Below are positions 1-9,283 of a stretch of 9,283 nt of DNA, one piece after another. The stretch lies in contig JABMQR010000373.1 of NCBI GenBank assembly GCA_013202335.1, positions 1 through 9,283 on the forward strand, written 5' to 3'. Numbering within the stretch: position 1 is the first letter of the stretch; every line of letters starts with the position of its first letter. The translations under genes were made by a program, and so were the position numbers. The notes under the pieces were generated by a model. It searched no databases. It saw nothing but the letters and a program-made list of their open reading frames with translations, and was not told where the DNA came from. This DNA is from Bacteroidota bacterium. Lineage in GTDB: Bacteria; Spirochaetota; Spirochaetia; JABMQR01.

Positions 1-48
1 ATGAGGGATTAAATGAGGGATTAAATGAGGGATTAAATGAGGGATTAA
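1..48 (+). repeat. 12-bp tandem repeat, four perfect units, in coding frame
   Basis: Four perfect copies of ATGAGGGATTAA run from the left edge, and the array probably continues beyond it. Read in the frame of the downstream winged-helix domain the unit is the four residues Asn-Glu-Gly-Leu. Because the unit is a multiple of three, copy-number change by slippage would alter linker length and not switch the gene off. The stop codon TAA inside the unit is in a different frame from the gene. Confidence 0.9.
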
Positions 49-221
49 AATCTCTGCTTAAAGCTATTCAGAAAAATCCGGGAATTCAGGGAGCACAACT
101 TACGGTTACCATTGACAGGCCGATAAAAACAATAGAACGGCAGATGAAAATACTTATTAGCAGAGGGCTTATAGAACATCGTGGAAGTAAAAAAACTGGC
201 GGCTACTGGGCCAAACAATGA
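3..221 (+). CDS. C-terminal winged-helix tail of a DNA-binding protein (5' truncated by window edge)
   Basis: The reading frame is open from the left edge and ends in TGA at 219-221, giving about 72 residues. It starts with EGLN/NEGL repeats and continues as a winged helix-turn-helix: SLLKAIQKNPGIQG, then a recognition-helix-like TIERQMKILISRGLIEH, then the wing RGSKKTGGYW just before the stop. Such a tail, ending in R-G-S-x-x-T-G-G-Y, is typical of AlbA_2/RecG-like ATP-binding regulators, which are often found beside type I restriction-modification genes. The N-terminal part lies outside the window, so the family call rests on the tail alone. A role in controlling the adjacent hsd genes is plausible but not shown. 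It is separated from hsdM by about 200 bp that contain a promoter, so hsdM need not depend on read-through. Confidence 0.7.
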   Translation, partial: EGLNEGLNEGLNEGLKSLLKAIQKNPGIQGAQLTVTIDRPIKTIERQMKILISRGLIEHRGSKKTGGYWAKQ

Positions 222-316
222 GGGAAAGTACTATAAAAAAGATAGATTCTTTCAAAATTATGAGACAAAACCCAAAGGGGTTAGTCCATTTTGTAAAGAA
301 CTAACAATCAGTCAGT

Positions 317-377
317 AGTTTTTGATTAGAAAGAAAATATTACTATATATTCATATAGATGCGTTTAATCAAAAACT
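317..377. repeat. Perfect 12-bp inverted repeat around the hsdM promoter
   Basis: AGTTTTTGATTA at 317-328 is exactly complementary to TAATCAAAAACT at 366-377, with 37 bp between. The left arm covers the candidate -35 element and the right arm lies just after the expected transcription start. The arrangement suits either a dimeric operator or a hairpin in the 5' leader. There is no U-tract after it, so it is not an obvious terminator for the upstream gene. Confidence 0.65.
322..351 (+). promoter_or_regulatory. Candidate sigma-70 promoter for hsdM-hsdS
   Basis: TTGATT at 322-327 and TATATT at 346-351 are separated by 18 bp. Transcription would start near 358, giving a leader of about 65 nt before the chosen hsdM ATG. 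It lies inside the 12-bp inverted repeat at 317-377. The call is by inspection only. Confidence 0.5.
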
Positions 378-411
378 TCAAAAGGCAATTTCAGATTTTT
401 GAAATTGACTC

Positions 412-416
412 AAGGA
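412..416 (+). promoter_or_regulatory. Ribosome binding site deciding the hsdM start
   Basis: AAGGA at 412-416 is followed by six bases and then ATG at 423. The longer reading would begin at a TTG at 399, which has no comparable site upstream, so the ATG is preferred. Confidence 0.75.
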
Positions 417-422
417 TTAACA

Positions 423-1988
423 ATGTTACAAAGCAACTCGATACTTAAAAGTAAAATTGATCAGCTCTGGAATAAATTCTGGAGCGGCGGTATTGCTAAT
501 CCCTTAACTGCCATTGAACAGATTACCTATCTGCTTTTTATGAAACGCTTAGATGATCTTGATCTAAAACGCATCTCGGATGCAGATTTTACCGGCGAAA
601 CATATGTATCTAAATTCGAAGGGAATTTTACCCTTCCCGGAATTGATCTGGAAGTGGATAAGCAGACTCTCCGTTGGAGCCATTTCAAACGTATGGGTGC
701 TGAAACGATGCTTTCTCATGTGCAGATGAAGGTGTTTCCCTTTTTAAAACAGCTTAACGGGAACGAATCTCCCTTCACCGAGCACATGAAAAACGCAGTA
801 TTTATTATCCCCAAACCCTCTCTTCTGGTGGAAGCAATTTCAACTATTGAAGAGATCTTTGCAGAGATCGAAAAGGATGCCAGCGATGGAGGACAGGCTT
901 TTCAGGATATTCAGGGGGATGTGTATGAGATGCTTCTTTCGGAAATTGCCTCGGCAGGAAAGAATGGGCAGTTTAGGACTCCCCGGCATATTATAAAACT
1001 TATTGCCGAATTGGTAGCGCCACAACTGGGTAACTGTATTGGCGACCCAGCTTCCGGAACCGGCGGTTTTCTTCTTGGTGCCTATCAGTATATGGTAACT
1101 CAACTGGATAAAAACAAAAAGAATCTTACGCCCGATGAAGATGGTTTTATTCGCAATTCGGTAAGTGGCCTTTTGACGAAAAAGGTTAGTGATATCTTAA
1201 ATGATAGTCTGTATGGGTACGATATTGATGTAACGATGGTACGTCTTGGGCTTATGAACCTTATGATGCATGGGGTGGATACGCCTCATATTGATTATAA
1301 GGATACGTTAAGCAAGGGTTTTGTCGAGGCAAACAAGTACAATGTTATTATGGCTAATCCTCCTTTTACGGGAAGTATTGATAAGGGTGATATTAACGAA
1401 TCTTTGCAGTTAAAAACTACAAAAACCGAGCTGCTTTTTGTTGAGCAGTTTTACCACCTCCTTAAAATGGGTGGGACTGCCGGGGTTATTGTACCGCAAG
1501 GAGTTTTGTTTGGTAGTGGGAAGGCTTTTGTCGCAGCCCGCAAGATTCTAATTGATAAATGTGAACTGAAAGCAGTTATTACCATGCCCAGCGGTGTTTT
1601 TAAGCCTTATGCCGGGGTGAGCACGGCTATTCTTATTTTTACCAAGGGTGGTGAAACGGAGAATGTCTGGTTTTACGATATGCAGAGTGATGGTTACTCC
1701 CTTGATGATAAACGGGTAAAGCTGGTTGGTTATGGTGATTTGCAAGATATTGTTAGTCAGTATAAAAAGAGGGATCCGGATATAGAGAGTGACCGGAAGG
1801 AGAAGTTTTTCTTTGTACCCAAGGTTGAGATTGTGAATGAGGGCTATGACCTCTCTATTAGCCGGTACAAAGAGGATGTCTTTGAAGAGATTGAGTATGA
1901 TGCTCCTGATGTTATTCTTGGTAAGCTGAAGGTTCTTGAGGGTGAGATTGATAGGGAATTGTGTGAGTTGGAAGGGATGATTGGATGA
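423..1988 (+). CDS. hsdM: Type I restriction-modification system methyltransferase subunit HsdM
   Basis: The 521-residue product is the modification subunit of a type I R-M enzyme. Using S-adenosylmethionine, it methylates adenine N6 in the site chosen by HsdS. Residues about 11-150 form the helical HsdM N-terminal domain (LWNKFWSGGIANP, then YLLFMKRLDDLD). The methyltransferase core follows: GQFRTP at 182-187, the SAM-binding motif DPASGTGG at 208-215, and catalytic motif IV NPPF at 312-315, the N-P-P-F/Y form of N6-adenine enzymes. The length is normal for HsdM and no motif is missing, so it looks active. A TTG at 399 would add eight residues, but AAGGA six bases before the ATG favours this start. 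It overlaps hsdS by ATGA, indicating translational coupling and a fixed ratio of subunits. No hsdR is visible, so whether restriction accompanies modification cannot be told from here. Confidence 0.95.
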   Translation: MLQSNSILKSKIDQLWNKFWSGGIANPLTAIEQITYLLFMKRLDDLDLKRISDADFTGETYVSKFEGNFTLPGIDLEVDKQTLRWSHFKRMGAETMLSHVQMKVFPFLKQLNGNESPFTEHMKNAVFIIPKPSLLVEAISTIEEIFAEIEKDASDGGQAFQDIQGDVYEMLLSEIASAGKNGQFRTPRHIIKLIAELVAPQLGNCIGDPASGTGGFLLGAYQYMVTQLDKNKKNLTPDEDGFIRNSVSGLLTKKVSDILNDSLYGYDIDVTMVRLGLMNLMMHGVDTPHIDYKDTLSKGFVEANKYNVIMANPPFTGSIDKGDINESLQLKTTKTELLFVEQFYHLLKMGGTAGVIVPQGVLFGSGKAFVAARKILIDKCELKAVITMPSGVFKPYAGVSTAILIFTKGGETENVWFYDMQSDGYSLDDKRVKLVGYGDLQDIVSQYKKRDPDIESDRKEKFFFVPKVEIVNEGYDLSISRYKEDVFEEIEYDAPDVILGKLKVLEGEIDRELCELEGMIG

Positions 1989-3184
1989 AGCTGTTATCTA
2001 TTAGTGAAATAATAAAAAATGATGGCATATTTACTGATGGAGACTGGATTGAAAGTAAAGATCAGGATCTAAATGGAAATGTTCGACTTATTCAATTAGC
2101 TGATATTGGAGATGGTTCCTTTTTAGATAAGTCATCGAGATATATGACTAAGAGGAATGCATTACGACTTAAATGCACCTTTTTACAAAAAGGAGATGTT
2201 TTAATAGCAAGGATGCCTGATCCTTTAGGACGAGCCTGTATATTTCCTGGAAGTAATAAAGAATGTGTTACAGTTGTTGACATCTGTATAGTTAGACCTA
2301 ATTCAATGGATATTTCTAGTAATTATTTAAAAGATATGATTAACAATGGATATTATCGTAGTTTGTTAAATAGATATTCAACTGGTACTACTAGAAGAAG
2401 AATTTCCCGTAAGAATCTTGATAAAATTAAGTTTAAATTTCCTAAGTTTCATAAGCAAGTCCAAATTGCTGGTATTCTTTCTCGGGCGGAACGGTTAATT
2501 GAGAAACGTAAAGAGGGTATTCGGCTGCTGGATGAGTTTTTGAAGAGTATTTTTTTGGAGATGTTTGGGGATCCTGTTTGGAATGAGAAGGGGTGGGATG
2601 TTGTCCCATTCCACAAAATTGGTCAATTTATTAGTGGTGGAACCCCGAGTAAAAGCAGGGACGATTATTGGTCTGGGAAATTTCCATGGATAAGTCCTAA
2701 AGATATGAAAGTCTCGAAATTATATGATGCGGAAGATCATATTTCCGAGATAGTTTTTAATGAGACTTCTTTAAAGCAAATAGCTCCAAATCATTTATTG
2801 ATTGTTGTTCGAGGAATGATTCTGGTACATTCATTTCCTGTGGCAATAAATGCGATTGAAGTTGCAATTAACCAAGACATGAAAGCAATTAATCCTATAT
2901 ATGGGATTGATGTTGTTTATTTGCAGAATTGTTTAAATGCCCTTTTACGTCAAATCCTTAAACTAATATCGACTGCTGGACATGGTACAAGAAAATTTGA
3001 TTCAAATGCAATGAAAAAATTGTTTATACCCAAACCTCCCATAGAAATCCAAACTCAATTTGTGGATATCGTTAAAAGAATAGAAAGTATTAAAACCAAA
3101 TACACCCAAAGTTTCACAGATTTGAAAAATCTCTATGATTCACTCAGTCAACGAGCGTTCAAGGGAGAGCTAAATTTGGATTAG
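1985..3184 (+). CDS. hsdS: Type I restriction-modification specificity subunit HsdS
   Basis: This 399-residue protein reads the bipartite DNA target and holds HsdM on DNA. It has the standard two-fold layout. Target recognition domain 1 spans about 1-150. A central conserved helical spacer spans about 155-195 (HKQVQIAGILSRAERLIEKR, then LLDEFLKSIFLEMFGDP). Recognition domain 2 spans about 200-340 and includes SGGTPSKSRDDYW and GKFPWISPKDM, typical HsdS openings. A distal conserved helix ends in LSQRAFKGEL. Length and both halves are complete. The start ATG overlaps the hsdM stop (ATGA). Base use is uneven: both recognition domains are AT-rich, whereas the central spacer is G-rich like hsdM, as expected if recognition domains have been swapped in by recombination. 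The target sequence cannot be predicted from the protein. Confidence 0.95.
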   Translation: MKLLSISEIIKNDGIFTDGDWIESKDQDLNGNVRLIQLADIGDGSFLDKSSRYMTKRNALRLKCTFLQKGDVLIARMPDPLGRACIFPGSNKECVTVVDICIVRPNSMDISSNYLKDMINNGYYRSLLNRYSTGTTRRRISRKNLDKIKFKFPKFHKQVQIAGILSRAERLIEKRKEGIRLLDEFLKSIFLEMFGDPVWNEKGWDVVPFHKIGQFISGGTPSKSRDDYWSGKFPWISPKDMKVSKLYDAEDHISEIVFNETSLKQIAPNHLLIVVRGMILVHSFPVAINAIEVAINQDMKAINPIYGIDVVYLQNCLNALLRQILKLISTAGHGTRKFDSNAMKKLFIPKPPIEIQTQFVDIVKRIESIKTKYTQSFTDLKNLYDSLSQRAFKGELNLD

Positions 3185-3300
3185 ATGGTTGTGAAGAATA
3201 GGGAGTCAAAAGAGTAACAATGAAGTCGATGTTACAATGATGGGAACTTACAACTTGAATTCAGGAATCTTTATCTGAATGATTAATTGAAAAATAGTAG

Positions 3301-3678
3301 TTAAAATGAAATTACTTGGCAATTTCTTGCTAATTCTCCCGCTTGTTTTTTTGATAATTTGGGAGTATCTGAATTTCTCTTTAAAATAGCATGAAAATCG
3401 TTTGATTCAATTGGATTCGGAATCATTTCTATATCATTATGAATACACAAAACAGCACTAAAATGTACTATGGCACGTAATTCAATATGAAGATTTTCTC
3501 TCAATTTATCAACAATTATTTGTTCTTCTCTTTCACCATCTCTATCTACAGAACAACCAAAACTATCCTTAAAGACAGCAGACGAAGGCCGATTCTCTGT
3601 ATCGTTCCACATATAAGGATTATTTTTATTAACCCCACGGTAAAGAACTTCTTGATCGTTAATTCTATCAAAGTCCAT
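3301..3678 (-). CDS. Hypothetical protein (125 aa), last gene of a three-gene operon
   Basis: I do not recognise a named family. The protein begins at an ATG that overlaps the end of the upstream gene by 11 bp, so the two are almost certainly translationally coupled. Conspicuous blocks are LYRG at 12-15, RPSSAVFKDS at 30-39, GCSVDRDG at 41-48 and a later FHAIL around 95-99. The spacing and composition (R-P-S-S-A-x-F-K-D followed by S-V-D-R) look like a conserved family core and not random sequence. There is no signal peptide or membrane segment, so it should be cytoplasmic. The C-terminal part (LSKKQAGELARN) is helical. The obligate-looking coupling to the 171-aa protein suggests a complex or a toxin/antidote-like pair, but this is inference only. 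Confidence 0.75.
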   Translation of the reverse strand: MDFDRINDQEVLYRGVNKNNPYMWNDTENRPSSAVFKDSFGCSVDRDGEREEQIIVDKLRENLHIELRAIVHFSAVLCIHNDIEMIPNPIESNDFHAILKRNSDTPKLSKKQAGELARNCQVISF

Positions 3679-6600
3679 AAAAATTAGTTATTTCCTGTTG
3701 CAACTCTTTTTCTGTTAGGTTTTCTTTTTCATATCTAAAAATTTTCTCATTAAAGCATACTAACCCTATTTCTGTTTCATCTATTTCAATTTCCAGTGAA
3801 TTATTATTATGATAAAATTCTAATTGAATTGATTGTCTACCGGTAGGGTAAATTAATGGTTTGTGTTCAGTAGAACTAAGAATAATCGGTATAGTTCTAC
3901 TTATTACACTTTTGGATATTGGACTAGCATTATAACCATTCCAATTATGCTGTAATTCAGAAAATGATTGAATTTTACTAAGTAACACTTGAACTCCCTT
4001 TGTTATGCTCAAGAGCGAATAAGTATCGACTACTTTTTGAATAATATATCCTAGAGGATCCCATGAAGTGTTTGTCTCTGAAAGAGGAAACAATCTATAT
4101 TTTGTATCTACAGGTTTATTTTGATTAGGAAGAATATTAAAAGAAGAAATAGTTGAGGTTGGAGAGAAAAGTGTTTTTGTCACTATAATTACCTTTTTTT
4201 AGCCTGACTCAATTCGTTTATTCGATCACCTAACCATTTATGGAATGTGAGGGCATTTTCTAAATCAAACACTACCCCATTTTGGATATATCTTATTATA
4301 ATATCATTAAAGTTTTTTGGATCTCTATCTATTAAATCGCCAAGTGTTCCCTCAGGAGTTACATTATGAAAATCTTTATTTGGTATTGGTTGTCGTTCAA
4401 AATAGAAATTAACAACAATATCACCTCTTGGGCTAACCCCACCAACTGCACCATTAGTATACTTTGGATTGTGATCATCTGGGAAAATATATTTTATCAT
4501 AATTTCTTTTTTATCAGCCATTTTACTTCCTCTTGTTCTTCATAATAACACTATACTATTATAATGTAAAATTAAATAATACGGCAAAACTTAAAGCGTG
4601 GCAAAACTTAATATCCCGGTGCCAGGCATTTTTTACAAGTTTTGGGGTAAGTGGATTTGGATTTGCGGTACCCGGGTAGTGCGGCCGAGCTTAGGTCTTT
4701 ACATAAACATGCACATGATGAGAGGGGTTGGGGTGGTAAGTTGTTTTTTGGTAAGGGAATAATAAGAGTGAGTGTTGAGCTGACCCATTTTAGGTATATG
4801 GGAAGCCTCCGAAAAAGTATCTTTTAAGCGTGAATTTTGAGAAAAACCTTCATTTTAGAGGTCTTGATGGGGTATAGGATTTATTGTATAGTAGTTTTCG
4901 GAGCTTTCCCTGGTATCGATTCCAGTTTCAATCCAACCATACATTTCTTTTTCGTGGTAGGAGGTAATGGTATGATGCTTACGCATACTCACCTATATAC
5001 TTGTATAAACATGAAAAAGTTGACTGGCACTGCAGATCCTGTTTATATGGTCATAAGTCCATATATTCTTTCATTAAGTCTAACAGCTGATACTGTGACA
5101 GTATGTTCTGGAATGGCTTTCCCATCTGAAGTCGTCCAATTTCTTGTGTTCTCTATAGCAGACGTTGGAACCCCGGTTCGAAATGTATGATAGGCACAAC
5201 TATGTAATGGAATCCGCATATTATTGAAGAGATAAAGATCATTTTCACGAGCCAATTTGTTTCGACAATGTGGTTCAATTCTTAGGTCTATATTGCCGTT
5301 TGGATTATACTTTTTTGCTTTCATAATGGCGACAAAAGCCAAGGCTGGTCGTTCACATTTTTGGACAACTGCATTGGTCACTGCAAGAAGACTTGCCGTA
5401 GGAGCATATGCATTTCGAACATTCTTAATATCTTCAAAAGTCAGAGGCGAATATTTCAAGTTATGAATGTATGGCATGAAAATTTGAGAAGGGAATGCTA
5501 TATGCCCAGCGATCTTATCAATAAGGTTCTCCACTTCATTAGAATCAGTGGTCAGTTGCCGACGAAATGGCAGGATATATTGCGGTGGTTCAGCTAGGCG
5601 ATGAGATAGCTCATGGAATCTGTTCCAATATGCCCTATCTTCAGTTACGGTCAAATTAAGCACTGCCACCCATCGATCAAAGTCGCTCGGTTTTGCATTG
5701 GTTCGCTGAAACAGCAATGCGTCTACGTTTGGTGTGTAAATCTCATCTCGAAGGCAGGCGAACCCCATTTCTCTTTTTCCATGTAAATAGATTTTTTCAA
5801 GTAAATCGATGTCATCTTTAGTTCGAACTTCCTCAAATTGTACTTGAAAGTGTTTTGCGACTCTGGATGCAAATGCTTCTCCATGGGGCGCGATTCCTTC
5901 TATGAGACCATTAACCTTTTCAAGACATGCAAGAATAACCTCTTTTTCGGATTCTTGATCATCCCAGTTCTTTCCTATACCAAGATTCTTGATTATGGCA
6001 TCAAGTCTGAGCGCTGTCTCTAAAGGTTTAGGGTTTACTGATTTCACTTCGAAATTACTCCTCAAGCATAAATTTTACTCTTTCGTAGAATTTTAACCAT
6101 TTTTCTTTTGTCCATTTCTCTTGTAACCCAGATGATCTTCTAGCAGTAAGTGATTGAGCTCCTTGCAGAATTCTGCGTGTGTGGCGGAATGAAAGGTGGA
6201 GCTCATCAGCAACTTCCGATAAAGCATCTGGAATTGAAATCATCTCATTTTTCGACCCTGCTGGTAGTTCTGGTGAAAGAAGTTCTTGAAGACCAACACC
6301 TAAGGCCTCCGCAATCCTAAGCAATTTTTCTCCTGAAATAACAGAAAGACCCCGTTCTACTTCAGATAAATATGCAGGACTAATCCTACTAATTTTAGCT
6401 AATTTTTGTCCCGTCATACTTTTCGAGGAACGAAGTTCACGAATTCTTGATCCCAATTCTAAACGTAAAATTTTATCTTTGGGCATGTTTTCTCCTAATA
6501 ACTTGACAAAATACGATATAACATATATATTCGACATATCGTTGATTCAATTGATTCACACCGTAATTTTACGATATATCAAAATACATGTCAACAGATA

Positions 6601-9283
6601 AGGAGTTCTACATGGACAATAAAAATTCAGAGCCTCAAAATAAATCTGAAAACAATTCAAATGGTAATCAAGAGGTAATCATCATCGTTAATAGTCAAGA
6701 TGTAATGATTGAAGGCAACAGGACCACTGGTGAAGAAATCAAAGTTTGTGCCATCACACAAGGAGTTCTAATAAAACAGAATTTTATTTTGCAACAGGAA
6801 CTTCCTAATGGGACGGAAAAAATTATCGGTGATAATGACACTGTAAAACTTCACAAAGGTCTTTGTTTTACAGCAATTGCCCCTGATGATAATTCGGAAA
6901 CACTATGAAACCTGAAGTAATTAAGGGAATTGATGGACTTCAACATCAATTCCCTGATGCCGTAATAACTGTTCGAGACGATAATCAAGGTGGAGTCTAT
7001 ATTGTCGTTGAAGATATATCTCTCGGAGAGCGCTTTTGCCCTAACAGAACCTGGATTGGATTTCATGTATCTGCCTTATATCCCTATGCTGATATATATC
7101 CAATTTTTATAGATGGAAGTGTGACAAGAAAAGATGAGGTGCCTTTCGTTGCTCCAATTACACACGGACACAAATTTGAGAAACGGGTAGCACTTCAAAT
7201 TTCGAGAAGAAATAATATTCAGCCTGCATCTGGATTTCAAACAATAACATCCAAAATTTTAAAAATCTTAGATTATTTGGAGAAACTTCAATGAAACAAA
7301 AACTGAATTTACGATTGACCTGTAAAGACTACAAAAGGATTATTAACCATCTTTTTCCTGGCGATGGAGATGAACATGGTCTTGTTATCCTGGCTGGGGT
7401 ATCATCTACTGACGATCGATATACTTTGTTAGTGAGGGAGATACATCTAGCAAACGAGGATATTGACTATGGTGCAGGTAAAATCGGCTACAAAGCACTT
7501 TCTCCAACATTTATTCACCGTAAAATTACAAGAGCCCGAGATCAAAAACTTGTCTATTTGGCTGTCCACAATCATCATACTACGGATAGCGTTGATTTTA
7601 GCGAGATTGACTTTGAATCACATTCTCTTGGCTATCCGGCTTTACTCCAAATTGTTAAGGGAATACCCGTTGGTGCTCTGGTTTTTGGGACAAGTTCAGT
7701 TCAGGCTGATTTATGGCTGCCCGATGGCTCTCGTTTAGACCTTCATGAAACAACCATTATTGGAAACACAATAAAAAGATTATACCCTAAAACACCAAAG
7801 TCTAATGTAAGTAAAAATGATCGGTATAGTAGACAAATTGATATGTTTGGGACTCTTGGACAACAACAACTGGGTAGGTGTCACGTAGGAATAATCGGAT
7901 TAGGTGGTATCGGTAGTTTAGTATCAGAATACCTGTCACGTCTTGGTGTTGGGAAAGTTACACTTATCGATAGTGACAGGATGGAGTCATCAAACCTTTC
8001 ACGAGTAGTCGGAGCAAATGACGATGATGTAAAGAAGGGAACACTAAAAGTTGATGTTGCTGAAAGGGTATTCATGCAAGGTAACCCTTCTTCTGTTGTT
8101 AGACGAATACCAGAGGACTTTGCAAAGTCCTCCATTTTGACAAAATTACTAACATGTGACTACCTTTTTCTTGCGGCTGATTCCATGAGAGCGCGGCTTG
8201 TTTTTAATGCACTTATTCATCAATACCTCATACCTGGAACTCAGATGGGTGTAAAGATCAAATCAAATATGAATGGAGAAATTTTGCAGGTGTATTGTGC
8301 AAACCGTGCTGTTCGACCTGGAGTCGGGTGTCTTTGGTGTAATCAGCTAATAGATACAACCCAGATGGCCAAAGAAGCAAAAAGTGACGATGAGAGAAAA
8401 AAGCAGGCATATGGAACCGAAACATCTAACCCGAGTGTTATCAGCTTGAACGCCATATCTGCATCGCTAGCAGTCAATGATTTCATGTTTGACTATTTAG
8501 AATTGAGACAAGGAAAACCGCAGCACCATTATGTTCATTATTTTCCTCTTGAAAATAAGTATTCATTGGTTGAACCGAGAGTTGATGATAATTGTCCGGA
8601 ATGCTCCCATCATGGCCAGAGATATGCTTTAGGTGATCTAATTGAATTGCCGGGAATTGAAGGGTAAGACGTACATGTCAAACCAAACCCATAGTTGAAA
8701 AATAACTATGGATATGATTTGGGATGAATAATTAAAAGGATTATTCAGGAGTGCTGTACCAGGAACGATTTCCACAAACTGTCACATTTTCCAGGAGGAT
8801 GTGGAGGTAAGTTTTTTATGGGTAAGGGAATGATAAGAGTGGATTTTGGGATGGCCAAACTTTTGGAATTCCGTACCAGGAACGTTTTCCACAAACGGCC
8901 ACATTTTCTAGGGGAATGAAGAAGCAAGTTTTTTATGGGTAAAGGAATAAAAATAGTGGGTTTGGAGCCGGTCAATCTTGGGTGCCGGGTACCGATTCCA
9001 CAAAAACACACATTTTCAACCCGGGTGCCAGGAACGATTTACAAGTTTATACAAATGGGGGGGGGTAAGAAATTTTATAAATTTGTAGATATTGCCGTAT
9101 AGTTCATTGTGTTAAACAATCCTTTAGAGATGATCTATAACTATATATACGGGAAAAACAGAGCGAACTATTCAAAAATTCTGAGATTTCCGAAACAGGA
9201 TCAATCTGAAAAAGATACATGCAAGAAAATTAATTAATGTCATGAGTTATACGGCATGGACTTAATGTAATAGGGTGTATACA

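Overview
The window is a stretch of AT-rich bacterial chromosome, or an integrated element, that looks like a defence island. It cannot be placed in a phylum with confidence. Clear Shine-Dalgarno sites (AAGGA, AAGGAG, AGGAG), sigma-70-type promoters and ATGA stop/start overlaps mark it as bacterial and argue weakly against Bacteroidota. There are no rRNA, tRNA or CRISPR signals and no transposase or integrase gene.

Left part (1-3184, + strand): the tail of a winged-helix protein entered through an in-frame 12-bp tandem repeat, then a type I restriction-modification pair. HsdM is the methyltransferase and HsdS the specificity subunit, overlapping by ATGA. No hsdR is present in the window. A perfect 12-bp inverted repeat brackets the likely hsdM promoter.

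Middle left (3301-4521, - strand): a tight operon of three small genes of unknown function (110, 171 and 125 aa). The second and third carry strong motif-like blocks that look conserved, and none is a recognised enzyme.

Centre and right (5043-8667): the most interesting part. Three + strand genes joined by ATGA overlaps encode a small ubiquitin-like beta-grasp protein, an E2/UBC-like protein, and a fusion of an N-terminal JAB/JAMM peptidase with a C-terminal ThiF/E1 adenylating domain. Divergent from them are an XRE-family repressor and an ImmA/IrrE-type HExxH metallopeptidase. The two operons are driven by strong promoters that face each other across about 90 bp, with three copies of ACGATAT overlapping them. 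The likely logic is that the repressor silences the ubiquitin-like operon until the peptidase removes it in response to a stimulus such as phage or DNA damage; this is inference from other XRE/ImmA pairs. The three effector proteins lack the usual thioester chemistry: no C-terminal glycine on the Ubl, no cysteine at the usual E2 position, and no cysteine in the E1 catalytic loop region.

The ubiquitin-like/regulator block is flanked on both sides (about 4619-4790 and 8756-9070) by copies of a G/T-rich non-coding repeat in the same orientation. The right end holds a small segment with 9-bp terminal inverted repeats. These repeats are candidates for the route by which the block was gained or moved.
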